A stretch of 24,597 nt of DNA from the IMG/VR virus record IMGVR_UViG_3300009011_000052, positions 1 through 24,597 of that record; one strand, written 5' to 3'. The notes beneath the pieces are model-generated. The model did no database searches and was not told where the DNA came from. It saw only the letters and a list, made by a program, of their open reading frames with translations. Within the stretch, counting starts at the first letter, position 1, and every line of letters begins with the position of its first letter. This document shows positions 1-8,024 of the stretch, piece after piece. Both the position numbers and the translations under genes were made by a program. The DNA is from a virus.

Positions 1-411
1 CATTTCACTAACTACATCTCAACTCTAAAGCAAACTTATGAGAAGGACGTGGGAGGACACAAGAAACAAAAAGGAAGCGTGACGAAATCTCTAAGACAAC
101 AGGTAATTGATGGTATTGTCAACACAGCAGAAATGCTGGATATGTATGTCTCTAAGAGTAGTATGGAAGATAAGGAACAGTACAAAGCTATGAGAATATT
201 CCAGTCATGGGGAGAATACTCACCTTTCTATCTATGGTCTGTACCTTGGTTCCATGATATGATAAAGGAATTACCTGATAGCAAGAAGGTAGATGAGTAT
301 AAGAGAGAGTTTGAAAGAATATCCACTTCCAAGAATATTCAAAGGCTAATCGAGATTACAGTAGAACAGGTAGAGAAACACTTCAATTTACCACCCAATG
401 TTAAAATTTAA
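1..411 (+). CDS. Hypothetical protein, C-terminal part (5' end outside window)
   Basis: The reading frame is open from the first base to the TAA at 409-411, so this is the last 136 codons of a gene that begins upstream. A GTG at 49 is in frame, but no ribosome binding site precedes it, so it is unlikely to be the start. The visible part is charged and mostly helical, with an aromatic patch (WGEYSPFYLWSVPWFHDM) and no cysteine motif or membrane segment. I do not recognise the family. It lies 74 bases upstream of the helicase in the same orientation, so a replication-related role is possible, but that is inferred only from position. Confidence 0.7.
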   Translation, partial: HFTNYISTLKQTYEKDVGGHKKQKGSVTKSLRQQVIDGIVNTAEMLDMYVSKSSMEDKEQYKAMRIFQSWGEYSPFYLWSVPWFHDMIKELPDSKKVDEYKREFERISTSKNIQRLIEITVEQVEKHFNLPPNVKI

Positions 412-430
412 TAGAAGGGAGAGGACTTTG

Positions 431-478
431 ACCTGCTCGACTTAAATTAGTGTGAAAGCTGATTTGAGAGGGGCAGGT
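431..478 (+). promoter_or_regulatory. Possible leader hairpin upstream of helicase gene
   Basis: ACCTGCTC at 431-438 can pair with GGGCAGGT at 471-478 (8 pairs, one G-U) across a 32-base loop, and ATATTTT follows. The 3' arm lies next to the purine-rich stretch that would serve as the helicase ribosome binding site. It could be a weak terminator or a translational control hairpin; the loop is long, so support is modest. Confidence 0.3.
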
Positions 479-485
479 ATATTTT

Positions 486-1820
486 ATGTCTACAGTGTAT
501 GAATTTTCAGAACCATTCCAACTTAAGATACTGGCTATAATGGCTAGAGAACCAGCATCGTTTGTATCTTACCAAGAGGTATTCAAACCTCAGTATTTCA
601 AGAAAGATGTGCATATTGAAACAGCACGTATGATTATAGACCACTATGAAAGAGAAATGCAGAGGGCTAAACTAAAGGGTACACCCATTGAACCCCCTAC
701 AGTGGAAGTATTCTTTGAGGAGATTCGTAAACTAACCAAGAAGAATAAGAAGAAGTATGAGTTACGTGACCAGTACCATGATGCTGTTATAGGTATTATG
801 GAGGAAGAGCTAACAGACCGTGAATATATCAAGGAGAACATTGTAAAGTTTGGTAGAGAACAGGCTATGAAACTAGCTATCCTTGAGTCTGCCGATGACC
901 TAGAGAAAGGCACAGAGGACTATACTCAGATAGAGGATCGTATATCTGAAGCTATTCGTGTGGGCGAGGATATGTCTGACCTAGGAACAGACTACTTTGA
1001 AGAAGTAGATGAGCGTGCAGAGCAGTATGAAGCTGGTGAAGATGGTGTACGTAGGATACCTACAGGGATGTCAGGACTAGATAAAGCCTTAAAAGGTGGT
1101 CTAGGTGATGGGGAACTGGGTATTGTTATTGCACCTCCTAACCGTGGTAAATCCTTTGCCTTAACAAACATAGGGGCAGGAGCAGTTTTGGAAGGGTTCA
1201 ATGTAGCCCACTACACACTAGAGATGCCTGAGAGACAGGTAGCAAAACGTTATGACCAACGTATGACAAAGAAGGATTTCCATTTCCTACAGAATAACAA
1301 GAGTAAGTTTGCCGATGCTATCAAGAATATCAGTAAGTTCAAAAAGGGTAAGTTGATTATTAAGAAGTATGCAACCAACATGTGTAATATCAACACTATC
1401 CGTTCTCACTTAACTAGGCTTAAGATGGAGAAAGGATTCACACCTGATGTAATCATCATTGACTATGGCGACTTGATACAGCCAAGACGCTCTTACTCAG
1501 ATAAACGTTTTGAGCTAGAATCAATCTACTTAGATATGCGTGATTTGGGTGACGAGTATCAATGTCCTGTTTGGAGTGCATCACAGGCTAACCGTGGAGC
1601 TTTAGATAAGAAAGTTATAACAATCGGTGACCTAGCTGAAGCATTCAACAAAGCTAACATTGCTGACTTCATGGTAGCTCTATGTCAGACAGTAGAAGAA
1701 AAAGAGGATGGGGAGATTAGATGGCATATTGCTAAGTTTAGGGATGGTGAAGCCAACATAACACTAGAGGGTGACATTGACTACCCAACAGCTACAATGA
1801 ATGTATTCGTAAATGACTAA
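486..1820 (+). CDS. Replicative DNA helicase, DnaB / T4 gp41-like
   Basis: This 444-residue protein is a RecA-fold hexameric helicase of the DnaB/T4 gp41 type. Such proteins encircle the lagging strand, unwind the fork and work with a primase. After an N-terminal domain of about 190 residues come a Walker A loop APPNRGKS (216-223), a Walker B strand VIIIDYGDL (322-330) with the Asp-Tyr typical of DnaB, and a SASQANR segment (364-370) matching the DnaB H4 region. Length is normal for the phage family. Start is the ATG at 486; only a weak AGAGGGG lies upstream and may be held in a hairpin. The sbcD, sbcC and primase genes downstream give a complete phage-type fork set. The helicase call is secure; gp41-like versus bacterial DnaB-like is less so. 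Confidence 0.93.
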   Translation: MSTVYEFSEPFQLKILAIMAREPASFVSYQEVFKPQYFKKDVHIETARMIIDHYEREMQRAKLKGTPIEPPTVEVFFEEIRKLTKKNKKKYELRDQYHDAVIGIMEEELTDREYIKENIVKFGREQAMKLAILESADDLEKGTEDYTQIEDRISEAIRVGEDMSDLGTDYFEEVDERAEQYEAGEDGVRRIPTGMSGLDKALKGGLGDGELGIVIAPPNRGKSFALTNIGAGAVLEGFNVAHYTLEMPERQVAKRYDQRMTKKDFHFLQNNKSKFADAIKNISKFKKGKLIIKKYATNMCNINTIRSHLTRLKMEKGFTPDVIIIDYGDLIQPRRSYSDKRFELESIYLDMRDLGDEYQCPVWSASQANRGALDKKVITIGDLAEAFNKANIADFMVALCQTVEEKEDGEIRWHIAKFRDGEANITLEGDIDYPTATMNVFVND

Positions 1821-1831
1821 GGAGGACTAAT

Positions 1832-2407
1832 ATGGAACCTAGAGACATTTGTCCTGAATGCCTACGCAGAGGGCACACAGCAGAGGTATTCATAGGAAGA
1901 GAACTATGCAGATGCCTGAGATGTCATAGAGATGTAGAGCCAGTGGAGGAGACAATTTCCCCTCCCTCTTCTTCTTTTAAAGGGAAGGGGCGGATGATTA
2001 TCTGCACTATACATGGCAGGAAGCCCCTAGAAGAAGCCGATGTGAATTTACTAGCTGTTGGTAAGCCTAAGGGAGAAACTTACTTTGGTTTAGGGTGGAC
2101 ACATGACCCAGGACTAGCACCTAGTAGGGACTTGGTAACCTTCACCAAGGAACATAACCGAAAAGGACACAAGGACGGTTGGTTTGACCGTTACACCGAA
2201 AGGCTTTTGGAAGAGTGGTCAGTTAGGGAAGATGCTAAAAAGTCTCTAGGAAGATTGCTCAAGTGGTTGAAGGAAGGAAAGACAGTTGCGGTATCCTGCT
2301 ATTGTGACCCACATAAGAGAGAGTTCTGTCATCTAAGCATATTAAGAGACATAGTAGAGGATATAGGTTTTGAGGTAGAGGAAGCACAACCAATAAAGTA
2401 TAGATAG
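1832..2407 (+). CDS. Zinc-ribbon protein with DUF488-like C-terminal domain
   Basis: The 191-residue product has two parts. The N-terminus carries CPEC (8-11) and a second cysteine cluster CRCLRC (about 27-32), as in a zinc ribbon. A Ser/Pro/Lys-rich linker follows. From about residue 54 the protein resembles DUF488-type proteins, with the strand-plus-cysteine signature VAVSCYCDPHKREFCHLSIL near residues 152-171 (family pattern: Cys, spacer, Cys-His). DUF488 function is not firmly known. GGAGG lies just before the ATG at 1832, and the gene sits 11 bases after the helicase and 11 before sbcD, so it is probably cotranscribed with them. The zinc ribbon suggests nucleic acid or protein binding; that part is inference. 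Confidence 0.7.
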   Translation: MEPRDICPECLRRGHTAEVFIGRELCRCLRCHRDVEPVEETISPPSSSFKGKGRMIICTIHGRKPLEEADVNLLAVGKPKGETYFGLGWTHDPGLAPSRDLVTFTKEHNRKGHKDGWFDRYTERLLEEWSVREDAKKSLGRLLKWLKEGKTVAVSCYCDPHKREFCHLSILRDIVEDIGFEVEEAQPIKYR

Positions 2408-2418
2408 GAGAGGTTAAT

Positions 2419-3510
2419 TTGAAGATAGCATGTTTCGGGGATTTACACAGCCACAACTACGCACAGTTTGATAAGCATGGTGAGGAGACACCCTCCCAAC
2501 GCTTAGATAACATTATTAAAACATTAAGGGTCATTCGTCAATATTGCAAAGACAACAATATCAGAAATGTACTGTTTGCTGGGGATATGTTTGATGTACG
2601 CTTGAAGGTTAACACTTTCGTACAGAATGCTACCTATGATGAGATGAAGAGATTCAGTGAGGATGGTATCAAGGTACTAGCTATACCAGGAAACCATGAC
2701 CAAGTAGATAACTCTGATACACCACAGCATTCACTTCACACATTCAATGATATTCCTAACATGACAGTTGTATCAGACCTAGGGGTAGAGTGGATAGAAG
2801 ATGATGAAGGACACCAAGTACCTGTTGTATGTGTACCTTATAGTAAGAACATTGAACGAACTAAGCAGTATCTAAAGGATATTACAACTGCCAATATTGA
2901 GTCTCCTATTCTGTTAGGTCACTTAGGAATCAATGGAGCATTTGTAGGTAGCGGTGATTATCCTATGGCTGATGCTTTTACACCTGAGGACTTACAACCT
3001 GACTTCTTCCAGTATATAGTTCTTGCTCACTTCCACCGTAAGCAGTTTATTGGAGGATATAAGCACGCATTATATACAGGTGCTCCAATACAACATAGCT
3101 TTGGAGATGAAGGTGAAGAGAAGGGCTTTATTTTAATTGACACGGACAAACGTTACCATGTAGAGTTTGTATCAATTCCTAACCCAATGTTTGTCACTCT
3201 AACTTCTGATGATTTAAGGAAGGGTAGTGCTGGTATGTTACAGTACCATGCAGACAATGGTGACTATGTACGTGCTCTACTTAAAGAAGATGAAATACAG
3301 CCTTTCATATCACACGCTCCTGTAAACCTACAGTACAAGATAGAGCCTATTAAGACATATGAAGCTCAGTCTAGGTCAGAGGTTAAGATGGGTATGGGGT
3401 TCTCTGAAATCATTACCAAGTATGCTAAAGAGAATGTACCTGAGGGCATGGATTTAGAGGGCTTGACTAAGAAGGGTCTAGAGATACTAGCTAAAGTTCA
3501 GGAGGGCTAA
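2419..3510 (+). CDS. sbcD: SbcD/Mre11-like nuclease (T4 gp47 type)
   Basis: A 363-residue calcineurin-like metallophosphoesterase with all five metal-binding motifs of the Mre11/SbcD/gp47 family: GDLHSH (7-12), GDMFD (55-59), GNHD (91-94), GHLG (167-170) and AHFH (203-206), followed by YTGAPIQHSFG (219-229), which is typical of the family. In T4 the partner is gp46, and the pair resects double-strand ends for recombination-dependent replication; the matching SbcC gene is at 5663. The start is a TTG at 2419 with AGGAGAGG about five bases upstream, so that the protein begins directly with MKIACFGDLH as expected. The C-terminal 120 residues are the variable capping and partner-binding region. 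Function is confident; the sbcD name is by homology class. Confidence 0.93.
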   Translation: MKIACFGDLHSHNYAQFDKHGEETPSQRLDNIIKTLRVIRQYCKDNNIRNVLFAGDMFDVRLKVNTFVQNATYDEMKRFSEDGIKVLAIPGNHDQVDNSDTPQHSLHTFNDIPNMTVVSDLGVEWIEDDEGHQVPVVCVPYSKNIERTKQYLKDITTANIESPILLGHLGINGAFVGSGDYPMADAFTPEDLQPDFFQYIVLAHFHRKQFIGGYKHALYTGAPIQHSFGDEGEEKGFILIDTDKRYHVEFVSIPNPMFVTLTSDDLRKGSAGMLQYHADNGDYVRALLKEDEIQPFISHAPVNLQYKIEPIKTYEAQSRSEVKMGMGFSEIITKYAKENVPEGMDLEGLTKKGLEILAKVQEG

Positions 3511-3512
3511 AC

Positions 3513-3845
3513 ATGTGTACAAGAGTTCCAGTCAGTGTGAATCGTAAGCCTGTTACTATGTTTTCTAAGTCAGGAGCATTTCCATCGGGAGGGTGGTTTG
3601 TATTCAACGTACCTGACGAACCTGCTCCAGAGTATAGAACTAAGAAATCACAAGAGGTTTTATGGTGTCCCTACTGTGGTGAGTGGACTATATTCCAGCA
3701 ACGCTTTGATGAACGTGATGTGTATGACTGTAAAGGATACTGTGGATGGAGTAATACCAAAGACTTCCATGTACGTAAGGCAAACAGCCTATGGAATCAG
3801 AGTATTAAAGACGCAGTAGCCAATCGGTACAGAAAATACAAATAG
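3513..3845 (+). CDS. Small zinc-ribbon protein
   Basis: The 110-residue product has four cysteines arranged as a zinc ribbon: CPYC (52-55) and CKGYC (73-77), with aromatic and basic residues around them. The C-terminus is basic (NRYRKYK). I do not recognise a specific family. The ATG at 3513 follows AGGAGGG in the last codons of sbcD, two bases after its stop, so translation is probably coupled. Nucleic acid binding is likely for such a fold but is inference. Confidence 0.72.
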   Translation: MCTRVPVSVNRKPVTMFSKSGAFPSGGWFVFNVPDEPAPEYRTKKSQEVLWCPYCGEWTIFQQRFDERDVYDCKGYCGWSNTKDFHVRKANSLWNQSIKDAVANRYRKYK

Positions 3846-3856
3846 TGAAAACTTAG

Positions 3857-3890
3857 ACCTCTTACCATTTTATTTGGTAGGAGGTGTTTT
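3857..3890 (+). terminator. Hairpin whose 3' arm is the next gene's ribosome binding site
   Basis: CCTCTTACCA (3858-3867) pairs with TGGTAGGAGG (3875-3884), extended by one A-T pair, with one G-U and a seven-base loop; GTTTT follows. It has the form of an intrinsic terminator. Its 3' arm contains the TAGGAGG that serves the ATG at 3892, so when folded it would also hide that site. Confidence 0.7.
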
Positions 3891-3891
3891 C

Positions 3892-4134
3892 ATGAGAATC
3901 TTACATCAGAATAAGAAGAGGGTAAAGTTGGAAGTATCACCTGAGGAACTATTGCTGATACGACAAGCCCTCTTAAAAGAGCGTAATTATAGGAGTCGCA
4001 CATGGAAAGGTCTATCAGCTAGGTACCCTGAGGAACTCTTGTACCACGCTTTCATGGATGACTCATGTAAACGTATGGTCGGTGTAGTATCTAAGGGAAT
4101 TGAGCAGTTTAAGAATTGGGGAATACTAAAGTGA
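3892..4134 (+). CDS. Small hypothetical protein
   Basis: An 80-residue, basic, mostly helical protein with no recognised motif. The ATG at 3892 is chosen because TAGGAGG lies seven bases upstream; an in-frame TTG at 3874 lies inside the hairpin loop and has no ribosome binding site. The gene is bracketed by hairpins (3857-3890 and 4141-4176), so it may be expressed as its own unit or be attenuated. Function unknown. Confidence 0.7.
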   Translation: MRILHQNKKRVKLEVSPEELLLIRQALLKERNYRSRTWKGLSARYPEELLYHAFMDDSCKRMVGVVSKGIEQFKNWGILK

Positions 4135-4140
4135 TACTCT

Positions 4141-4176
4141 AGGTTCGGAGAACATTCTTCCGAACCTGTTTTATTT
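4141..4176 (+). terminator. Rho-independent terminator
   Basis: A perfect 9-bp stem, AGGTTCGGA (4141-4149) with TCCGAACCT (4159-4167), is followed by GTTTTATTT. It lies seven bases after the stop codon of the gene ending at 4134. Confidence 0.88.
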
Positions 4177-4198
4177 AATGTGAGAGGGGGAGGAAGCA

Positions 4199-4498
4199 AT
4201 GATTGAGGTAGACTTTAATGGAACAAAGTATGAGTTTATACCCCACGATGTAGACCTGACAGAGCAAGCAGGTAAGTATTGTAGAGCAACACACATCATC
4301 AAAGGGTTTGAAGAAGACATAGCACTTCTTATAGAGAAGAAGGGTACAGATATTAGTTTCTTCTTTGGGCTAATGGTTGACTTGGGAAGCATAGGAATGA
4401 TACATGGATTTGAAGATGATTATGTTAATCAAGAAGCTACAGAACTTGTGTTTTATGCTATTCAAAATGACATTATCATGTGGGAGGAAATAGGATGA
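4199..4498 (+). CDS. Hypothetical protein
   Basis: A 99-residue acidic protein that begins with a short beta-rich stretch (MIEVDFNGTKYEFIPHDVD) and continues as a mixed fold. There are no cysteine clusters or membrane helices, and I recognise no family. GGGGGAGG precedes the ATG at 4199. It is the first of a run of four to six overlapping small genes (4199-5661) between a terminator and sbcC. Its last codons overlap the next start (ATGA at 4495-4498). Confidence 0.72.
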   Translation: MIEVDFNGTKYEFIPHDVDLTEQAGKYCRATHIIKGFEEDIALLIEKKGTDISFFFGLMVDLGSIGMIHGFEDDYVNQEATELVFYAIQNDIIMWEEIG

Positions 4499-4734
4499 AT
4501 ATTGTTGATATCATTGTAAACGCTGACATAGGTGAGAGATTTAGAATGTCTGAACCTGCAATAGGTGAAGAGAGTGACGCATACAAGAAATGGTTAGGAC
4601 TAACTGTTGAGAAGGTTCTAGGTGGAGCAATCATAGTAGTAGACAAAAGTGGAGTAAAGCAATATGCAGAAGGTGACTTCCTTAACCTGTCGGGATTAGT
4701 AGTAGACTCTGAGTGGGAAAAGGTAGTGGGCTAA
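4495..4734 (+). CDS. Small hypothetical protein
   Basis: A 79-residue acidic protein starting MNIVDIIVNADIGERFRM. The ATG at 4495 has GGGAGG about six bases upstream; an in-frame GTG at 4480 lies upstream of that site and is rejected. The centre reads like a small beta-barrel (GLTVEKVLGGAIIVVDKSG), but I cannot assign a family. It is coupled to both neighbours: ATGA overlap with the gene before and TAATG overlap with the gene after. Confidence 0.7.
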   Translation: MNIVDIIVNADIGERFRMSEPAIGEESDAYKKWLGLTVEKVLGGAIIVVDKSGVKQYAEGDFLNLSGLVVDSEWEKVVG

Positions 4735-5066
4735 TGGCTCCTTCTAAGAAATGTAAGAGAATGACTGTATACGCAATGGGCATAGATGCAGAGGGCAACG
4801 TTGAATGGGCTAGGAATGGTAACAAATCCCTACCAGGGTGTAAGGATATTCCAGGTAAGTGTGGATGTATACATGCTGAAACTAATCTACTTAAAAGGAT
4901 GCCCAACCCTGTAGCAGTAACCTTGTCCCATTCTCCTTGTATCAATTGTGCTCAAAATCTATTGAGGGCAAGGGTTAAGAAGGTTTCCTATCTTAAAGCC
5001 TATAGAATTACTGATGGTATAGACTATCTCAAAGACAACGGAGTAGAAGTAATTGAGGTCGGATAG
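4734..5066 (+). CDS. Deoxycytidylate/cytidine deaminase-like zinc protein
   Basis: This 110-residue protein has the zinc-site signature of the cytidine/deoxycytidylate deaminase superfamily: HAE (47-49) and PCINC (68-72), with a beta strand before each. In phages, dCMP deaminase makes dUMP for thymidylate synthesis, which fits with the dUTPase at 9915. It is shorter than usual dCMP deaminases (about 120-190 residues), and Asn follows the proline-cysteine pair, so the exact substrate is open; other members act on cytosine in nucleosides or RNA. The ATG at 4734 overlaps the preceding stop (TAATG) and probably relies on coupling; a GTG at 4713 is the alternative start. Confidence 0.8.
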   Translation: MAPSKKCKRMTVYAMGIDAEGNVEWARNGNKSLPGCKDIPGKCGCIHAETNLLKRMPNPVAVTLSHSPCINCAQNLLRARVKKVSYLKAYRITDGIDYLKDNGVEVIEVG

Positions 5067-5184
5067 GCACAAGAAGCCTGATGTTGATAAGTCTGTTTTG
5101 TATATAGAGCCGTTCATGATTGGGATGGCTCTAGCAGGATTAATGGGTGAAGTTTATAGCTGGTATACCATAATAAAGGGGTGA
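5053..5184 (+). CDS. Small membrane protein (43 aa), overlapping
   Basis: A short frame from TTG at 5053 to TGA at 5182-5184 encodes 43 residues: a charged N-terminus (MRSDRHKKPDVDK), then a hydrophobic stretch of about 20 residues (LYIEPFMIGMALAGLMGEVY). GGAG lies about nine bases before the TTG, and the frame fills what would otherwise be a 120-base gap between two tightly spaced genes. It overlaps the end of the deaminase gene by 14 bases. Support is its position, codon pattern and membrane-like composition; no homologue is recognised. Confidence 0.5.
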   Translation: MRSDRHKKPDVDKSVLYIEPFMIGMALAGLMGEVYSWYTIIKG

Positions 5185-5189
5185 TTGGT

Positions 5190-5390
5190 GTGTTTGTAGT
5201 AGTTTGGTATGACTGGTTAGATGAAAGCCATGTGATATACACAGGTGGTAGCGCTGGGGAAGCTGTAGCTAAGTTTGAGTTTGCGGAACGCATGGGAGCA
5301 CCTGTAGAGTATCAGGAATGGAATGATGAAGGAACATTAATCCACTGGAAATATAGGGGGCGTAATCATGAAGATAGACTCATATACTGA
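5190..5390 (+). CDS. Small hypothetical protein
   Basis: A 66-residue acidic protein beginning MFVVVWYDWLDESHVIYTGGS. I chose the GTG at 5190 because AAAGGGG lies eight bases upstream; a GTG at 5181 in the same frame sits inside that site. It has an alternating beta pattern and a conserved-looking Gly-Gly-Ser-Ala turn, but no family is recognised. Its end overlaps the next gene by 23 bases. Confidence 0.65.
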   Translation: MFVVVWYDWLDESHVIYTGGSAGEAVAKFEFAERMGAPVEYQEWNDEGTLIHWKYRGRNHEDRLIY

Positions 5391-5661
5391 AACTGCATTT
5401 CATAATATTAAGTATCACATTCAGACTGACAATGGTATCATCCTACCTGAGAAAAATGACTGGGATATTAAGAGCAACATACAGCTTGCCAAAGACAAAC
5501 TAACTACAGCACACCAAAGACTACTAGACGAACAAGGTATCTACCGCTTTAATGAAGCCCGTATATGGTGTAGAGAAAATAGAAGAGGTGATGCAGAACT
5601 TATGCTTGTATTTGATAAGCTAAGTCTGTATAAGCCACAAAGTGTAAGAGGGAGAGGATAA
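5368..5661 (+). CDS. Hypothetical protein
   Basis: A 97-residue helical protein starting MKIDSYTETAFHNIKYHIQT at the ATG at 5368, behind GGGGGCG. No motif is recognised. It overlaps the gene before by 23 bases and ends one base before the sbcC start, so it is probably translated as part of the same message as sbcC. Confidence 0.7.
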   Translation: MKIDSYTETAFHNIKYHIQTDNGIILPEKNDWDIKSNIQLAKDKLTTAHQRLLDEQGIYRFNEARIWCRENRRGDAELMLVFDKLSLYKPQSVRGRG

Positions 5662-5662
5662 T

Positions 5663-7579
5663 ATGGGTTTAAAGTTTGGAGTAGCAGAAGCAGAGTACTT
5701 CCTATCAATTGTAAAGAAAGTTACCTTTGATTTCCGTGATAGGGGCTTAGTCCTTATTAGTGGTGACAATAAAGATGATGATGCCTTTGAGAGTAATGGT
5801 GCAGGTAAGTCCACATTATTCTCTGAGACAATCGTGTACACTCTGTTTGGGGAAACTATTCGTGGATACAAAGGCAATGAGGTTATCAATGAAGAATATG
5901 GTAAGGGCACAAGAACCTCACTACAAGTATTCGATGATGATGTGGAGTATCTTATTGAAAGGCACCGTAAGCATAAGGAGCACAGCAACCATGTGCGTAT
6001 CTTCCGTAACGGTGAAAATGTTACTCCTAAGAGTGACAAGGATGCCAACCAATACATTATTGACCTTCTAGGTATTGATTATGTATCATTTATCAACTCT
6101 GTTATGTTCGGTCAGGGTATCACTAAGATGTTTGCTAGTGCTACTGACAGTGAACAGAAGAAGATTATGGAACGTATGTTGCAGATTGATATATTTGCAG
6201 GATGCCTAGAACAGGCTAAGAAAGAGCTTAAAGAGTGTAACAATGATATGGATTTGTTACAACATGCTATCTTTACTAGAACAAATACTCTTATTACACA
6301 GCGTGCTAATATTGAGAACCTACAAGAGAAGGAAGCTAGTATGGGCAAGCAGATAGAAGCTACTATCACTGAGTGTGACGAAAGAATAGCTGAGTATAAG
6401 TCTGAACTAGAAGATATGGAGACTACGGAAGACCTAGAGGAAAGCATTGCAAACCTAGATGCTCTAGCTGAAAAGGTACAGGCAAAGATTGACTCCTATG
6501 ACTCTATACAAGAGAGTAGAAACGAACTTGCTACTGACATGCAGGTACTACAGCGTGAGATGAAGGCACTAGAAAAAGAGTATACAGCAGATGGGAGAAA
6601 ACTAGCTGATGTTCAGTCAGGCAAAAACGTTCCAAAAACGTGTTCTGAGTGTGGGCAAGATTTACCTTTGGATGACACCACTCACATCGAAAATCACCTG
6701 AAAGACAATATCAAAAAAGCGATGTCTGAGCACAAGGAAAAGTCTGCTGAATTAGAAGAGTTGAAGGGGCTTGTTGCTAAGATTGATAAGAAGCTAGAGG
6801 GTAGAAAGAAGCAGGTAGACAACCTTCAACTCATTAAGGATAGTAAGGCAGAGAAGCGTGCTGATATTAGGCTTATTGAGAATAAGAAGAAGAACCTAGA
6901 AAGCAACATTGCTTCTAAGGAGAAAGAGAAAGAGCGTGCATTAGCCCTTAAGGACAAGACATATACAGACCTTATAGAGAAGGCTATCAAGGAAGCAGAG
7001 GAGACTAAGGAATTCATACAGGCTGATGAGAAAGCACTAGAGGAACTTAAGGAAGAAGCCAAGCTATATGAGTTCTGGGTTAACAGTTTCTCTAACAAGG
7101 GTATCAAGTCAGTACTTCTTGATAGTGTTACACCATTCCTTAATACTAGAGCTAATCACTACCTATCTAAGCTGGCTCCTTCTATTGAGGTTAAGTTCAA
7201 TACTCAGAAGACCCTAGCTAATGGTGAGAAGCGTGACCAGTTCTCAGTAGAGATTAAGAACCGTCATGGTGGAGGAGCATACAAGGGTAACAGTGGTGGG
7301 GAAAGACGTAGGATTGACCTAGCTGTTATTATGGCTTTGCAGGACTTAGTGGCTTCACGCTCTAACAAGGCTATTGACTTCATTCTGTATGATGAAGCAT
7401 TTGAAGGTATGGATGCTCTAGGCTGTGAACGCTTGATAGAGGTTCTCAAAGACAAGGCTAAGAGCGTAGGAACAATCATGGTTATCACCCACAATGACAG
7501 CCTTAAACAGCTATTTACTAAGACTGTTAAGGTAACTAAGTCAGGTGGAGCTACAGTTATTACGGAGGTGGCGGCATAG
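5663..7579 (+). CDS. sbcC: SbcC/Rad50-like SMC ATPase (T4 gp46 type)
   Basis: A 638-residue SMC-type ATPase, the size of T4 gp46 rather than the roughly 1000 residues of bacterial SbcC. In order: Walker A NGAGKST (45-51), a coiled coil to about residue 310, a zinc hook CSEC (327-330) followed by Gly, the returning coiled coil to about 470, the ABC signature SGGERRR (544-550), Walker B FILYDEAFEGMD (573-584) and a switch histidine in VITHND (His610). With the SbcD-like nuclease at 2419 it should form the Mre11-Rad50-type complex that processes DNA ends. The ATG at 5663 follows AGGGAGAGGA. The two subunits are separated here by about 2.1 kb of small genes. All active-site elements are intact. 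Confidence 0.95.
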   Translation: MGLKFGVAEAEYFLSIVKKVTFDFRDRGLVLISGDNKDDDAFESNGAGKSTLFSETIVYTLFGETIRGYKGNEVINEEYGKGTRTSLQVFDDDVEYLIERHRKHKEHSNHVRIFRNGENVTPKSDKDANQYIIDLLGIDYVSFINSVMFGQGITKMFASATDSEQKKIMERMLQIDIFAGCLEQAKKELKECNNDMDLLQHAIFTRTNTLITQRANIENLQEKEASMGKQIEATITECDERIAEYKSELEDMETTEDLEESIANLDALAEKVQAKIDSYDSIQESRNELATDMQVLQREMKALEKEYTADGRKLADVQSGKNVPKTCSECGQDLPLDDTTHIENHLKDNIKKAMSEHKEKSAELEELKGLVAKIDKKLEGRKKQVDNLQLIKDSKAEKRADIRLIENKKKNLESNIASKEKEKERALALKDKTYTDLIEKAIKEAEETKEFIQADEKALEELKEEAKLYEFWVNSFSNKGIKSVLLDSVTPFLNTRANHYLSKLAPSIEVKFNTQKTLANGEKRDQFSVEIKNRHGGGAYKGNSGGERRRIDLAVIMALQDLVASRSNKAIDFILYDEAFEGMDALGCERLIEVLKDKAKSVGTIMVITHNDSLKQLFTKTVKVTKSGGATVITEVAA

Positions 7580-7803
7580 TGAATAAGATGCAGGTTACAG
7601 AGGAAGAAGCATCAGCCCTAAATAGTTTAGGGTTAGGTGACTCATTTTGGGCACAGTACTTTATCATAGGTCACAGTAAGAATTTCTCAGGTAATGGGAT
7701 ATGCATGGGGCAGACGTTTACAGGAAAGGCTAAGGTACTTAATGGTATGTCACCTTTGGACTTTGCTAGATGTGTTATACTGGGTTACGAGGTGAGGAAA
7801 TGA
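7579..7803 (+). CDS. Small hypothetical protein
   Basis: A 74-residue protein starting at GTG 7579, which shares its first base with the sbcC stop; GGAGGTGG lies about seven bases upstream inside sbcC. An ATG at 7588 is a possible alternative start. The sequence has a hydrophobic aromatic patch (DSFWAQYFIIGHS) but no clear membrane helix. Family unknown. It ends in an ATGA overlap with the next gene. Confidence 0.65.
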   Translation: MNKMQVTEEEASALNSLGLGDSFWAQYFIIGHSKNFSGNGICMGQTFTGKAKVLNGMSPLDFARCVILGYEVRK

Positions 7804-8024
7804 TATCTGAAAAGGCTACTGCAACTATAAACGGTGTAGAGTTTGAGTTTACTGACGTGGAGATGGAGGTAGTCAGGCACTATGGAAAGTCATCTTTTAC
7901 CTTAGAGTACCTAAATCATAGAGAGCACAGAAAGCTAAGAACACCTAGATTAAGCAGACATTTTAAGGAGGTAGTTGTACCGTGGGACGTATTGAAAGTA
8001 AAGAACAAGCTGAAGCGTGGTTAA
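7800..8024 (+). CDS. Small hypothetical protein
   Basis: A 74-residue basic protein starting at ATG 7800 (GAGGTGAGG just upstream, ATGA overlap with the preceding stop). An in-frame ATG at 7770 lacks a ribosome binding site. It begins with a beta hairpin (ATATINGVEFEFTDVEME) and has a basic helical tail (KVKNKLKRG). Its last 43 bases overlap the next gene. Function not recognised. Confidence 0.65.
   Translation: MISEKATATINGVEFEFTDVEMEVVRHYGKSSFTLEYLNHREHRKLRTPRLSRHFKEVVVPWDVLKVKNKLKRG

Noticed and set aside
49-51. GTG as start of the first gene
   Set aside because: The same frame is open back to base 1 and no ribosome binding site precedes the GTG.
5620-6057. Open frame of 145 codons opposite sbcC
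   Set aside because: It lies wholly opposite a gene with complete ABC-ATPase motifs and has Ser/Leu-rich shadow composition.
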